Assembly (NCBI RefSeq): GCF_024614185.1
Contig: NZ_JAHTLF010000016.1
Span: forward strand, 186,001-250,000
DNA from: Nocardioides carbamazepini
GTDB lineage: Bacteria > Actinomycetota > Actinomycetes > Propionibacteriales > Nocardioidaceae
Direction of reading: 5' to 3'
Length of the DNA stretch: 64,000 bases
The translations under genes were made by a program, and so were the position numbers. Shown here in pieces: positions 63,392-64,000 of the stretch (positions are counted from its first letter, which is position 1; every line of letters starts with the position of its first letter). The notes beneath the pieces were generated by a model, which was not told the DNA's origin, searched no databases, and was given only the letters and a program-made list of their open reading frames with translations.

Positions 63392-64000
63392 GTGGCCTAC
63401 CTCCCTCGGATCGCTGATCAAACGCTGATGGCCGCGCTCGAGACCTTCCCTGTCGTCATGCTCGACGGCGCCCGGGCGACGGGAAAGACCACCTCTGCCT
63501 CGCGCGCCGCCTCGTCGGAGCTCCGGTTGCCCCGGGACCTCGCTCTCGTCGAGTCCGACCCGGCCCGCGTACTCACCGACGGAGGACGGCCGGTCCTGGT
63601 CGATGAATGGCAGCTCGCCGGCACCGGGCTCCTGTGGGCCGCCAAGGCGATCGTCGACGAGGATCCGACGCCGGGATCCCTCATCCTCGCCGGATCGGTC
63701 GAGCCCGAGGCCTACGGGCCGACCTATCCACTGACCGGCCGCAGCGTCCGGATCGCACTGCGCCCGATGACGCGCCGGGAGCTCGACGGAGCCGGAGCCG
63801 GGCCGCTGTGGTTGGAGCGACTGCTGGGGGGCGAGGTCACGGTGCCGGGACGGCGGCACCCGCGCATGGACGTCGCGGACCTCGTGGTCACAGGATTCCC
63901 GGCCGCGTCGGGACTGTCATCGAGCGCGGAGTGGTTGCGCTCCTACGCTGGGACGATCACCGAGCGGGAGGTCGGGGATCGGCGGGATCCGATCCGGGTC
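63392..64000 (+). CDS. AAA_14/DUF4143-type ATPase, N-terminal part
   Basis: The gene runs off the window end; 203 residues are visible. They begin AYLPRIADQTLMAALETFPV, with Walker A LDGARATGKTTSA, Walker B RPVLVDEWQ, a sensor-like LILAGSVEP and LRPMTRREL. This is the pattern of archaeal-type predicted ATPases with a C-terminal DUF4143 domain, often mobile or linked to toxin-like functions. The GTG at 63392 is preceded six bases upstream by TACTCT (leaderless). Confidence 0.82.
   Translation, partial: MAYLPRIADQTLMAALETFPVVMLDGARATGKTTSASRAASSELRLPRDLALVESDPARVLTDGGRPVLVDEWQLAGTGLLWAAKAIVDEDPTPGSLILAGSVEPEAYGPTYPLTGRSVRIALRPMTRRELDGAGAGPLWLERLLGGEVTVPGRRHPRMDVADLVVTGFPAASGLSSSAEWLRSYAGTITEREVGDRRDPIRV

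Overview
The window is high-GC DNA densely packed with actinobacterial genes. GTG and TTG starts are frequent, ATGA/GTGA stop-start overlaps are common, and many first-in-unit genes look leaderless. Marker genes (lsr2, clpC, disA-radA, bS22, rex-hemACD, a BldN/RsbN pair, menaquinone and cytochrome c maturation genes) and gene order point to Actinomycetia. A member of the Nocardioidaceae is my best guess, from gene order and codon style only. From memory, the order ppx - TIM-barrel isomerase - proC - small HTH - bS22 - epimerase - acyltransferase - serB-like - glutaredoxin - hem genes matches the Mycobacterium Rv0496-Rv0512 block, and proC - trpS - bldN/rsbN - rex/hem resembles the Streptomyces SCO3316-SCO3337 block. 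No rRNA, tRNA, prophage, insertion sequence or CRISPR array was seen.

Layout. 1-2.2 kb: NAD and CoA synthesis (nadB end, nadC, coaX). 2.3-4.7 kb: lsr2 with a perfect hairpin terminator, then a two-component pair. 4.7-6.3 kb: an unrecognised 513-residue protein. 6.4-9.1 kb: clpC behind a ClgR-like box and a SigR/SigH-like promoter. 9.1-16.7 kb: mutY, two envelope proteins, disA, radA, a LacI regulator, a methyltransferase and a glyoxalase-like protein. 16.8-22.4 kb: Cys-rich protein, ppx, sugar isomerase, TetR-ABC efflux unit, proC. 22.6-27 kb: HAD hydrolase, an attenuator-controlled trpS, and an MFS efflux operon with twin operators. 27.2-35.4 kb: HTH protein, bS22, epimerase, acyltransferase, BldN-like sigma factor and its RsbN-like partner, HAD phosphatase, acyl-CoA ligase, glutaredoxin. 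35.5-43.6 kb: rex-hemA-hemC-cobA/hemD, an ECF sigma with a membrane partner, hemB. 43.7-47.7 kb: a three-gene surface-glycan-type operon and a lytic transglycosylase. 47.9-53.9 kb: hemL, a phosphatase and the system II cytochrome c maturation genes. 53.9-63.3 kb: menA, menE-C-D, an antiporter with a zinc finger, a metallo-hydrolase, menG. 63.4-64 kb: start of an AAA ATPase.

The genes form a respiratory theme: a NADH/NAD sensor (rex), heme synthesis from glutamyl-tRNA (hemA, L, B, C, D), cytochrome c assembly and menaquinone synthesis. The most interesting material is regulatory and intergenic: (i) a trp-type attenuator before trpS with an eight-residue leader peptide containing two Trp codons; (ii) matching CGTAAC-N17-CGTTGR promoters before rsbN and a lytic transglycosylase, suggesting a BldN-like regulon; (iii) mirrored tandem arrays at gene 3' ends, two with the same core and 32-bp period and a third with a 22-bp period; (iv) a 96-bp near-perfect palindrome upstream of bS22; (v) an antiporter ending in a UBP-type zinc finger. 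All function calls rest on sequence reading and memory of families; no database search was run.
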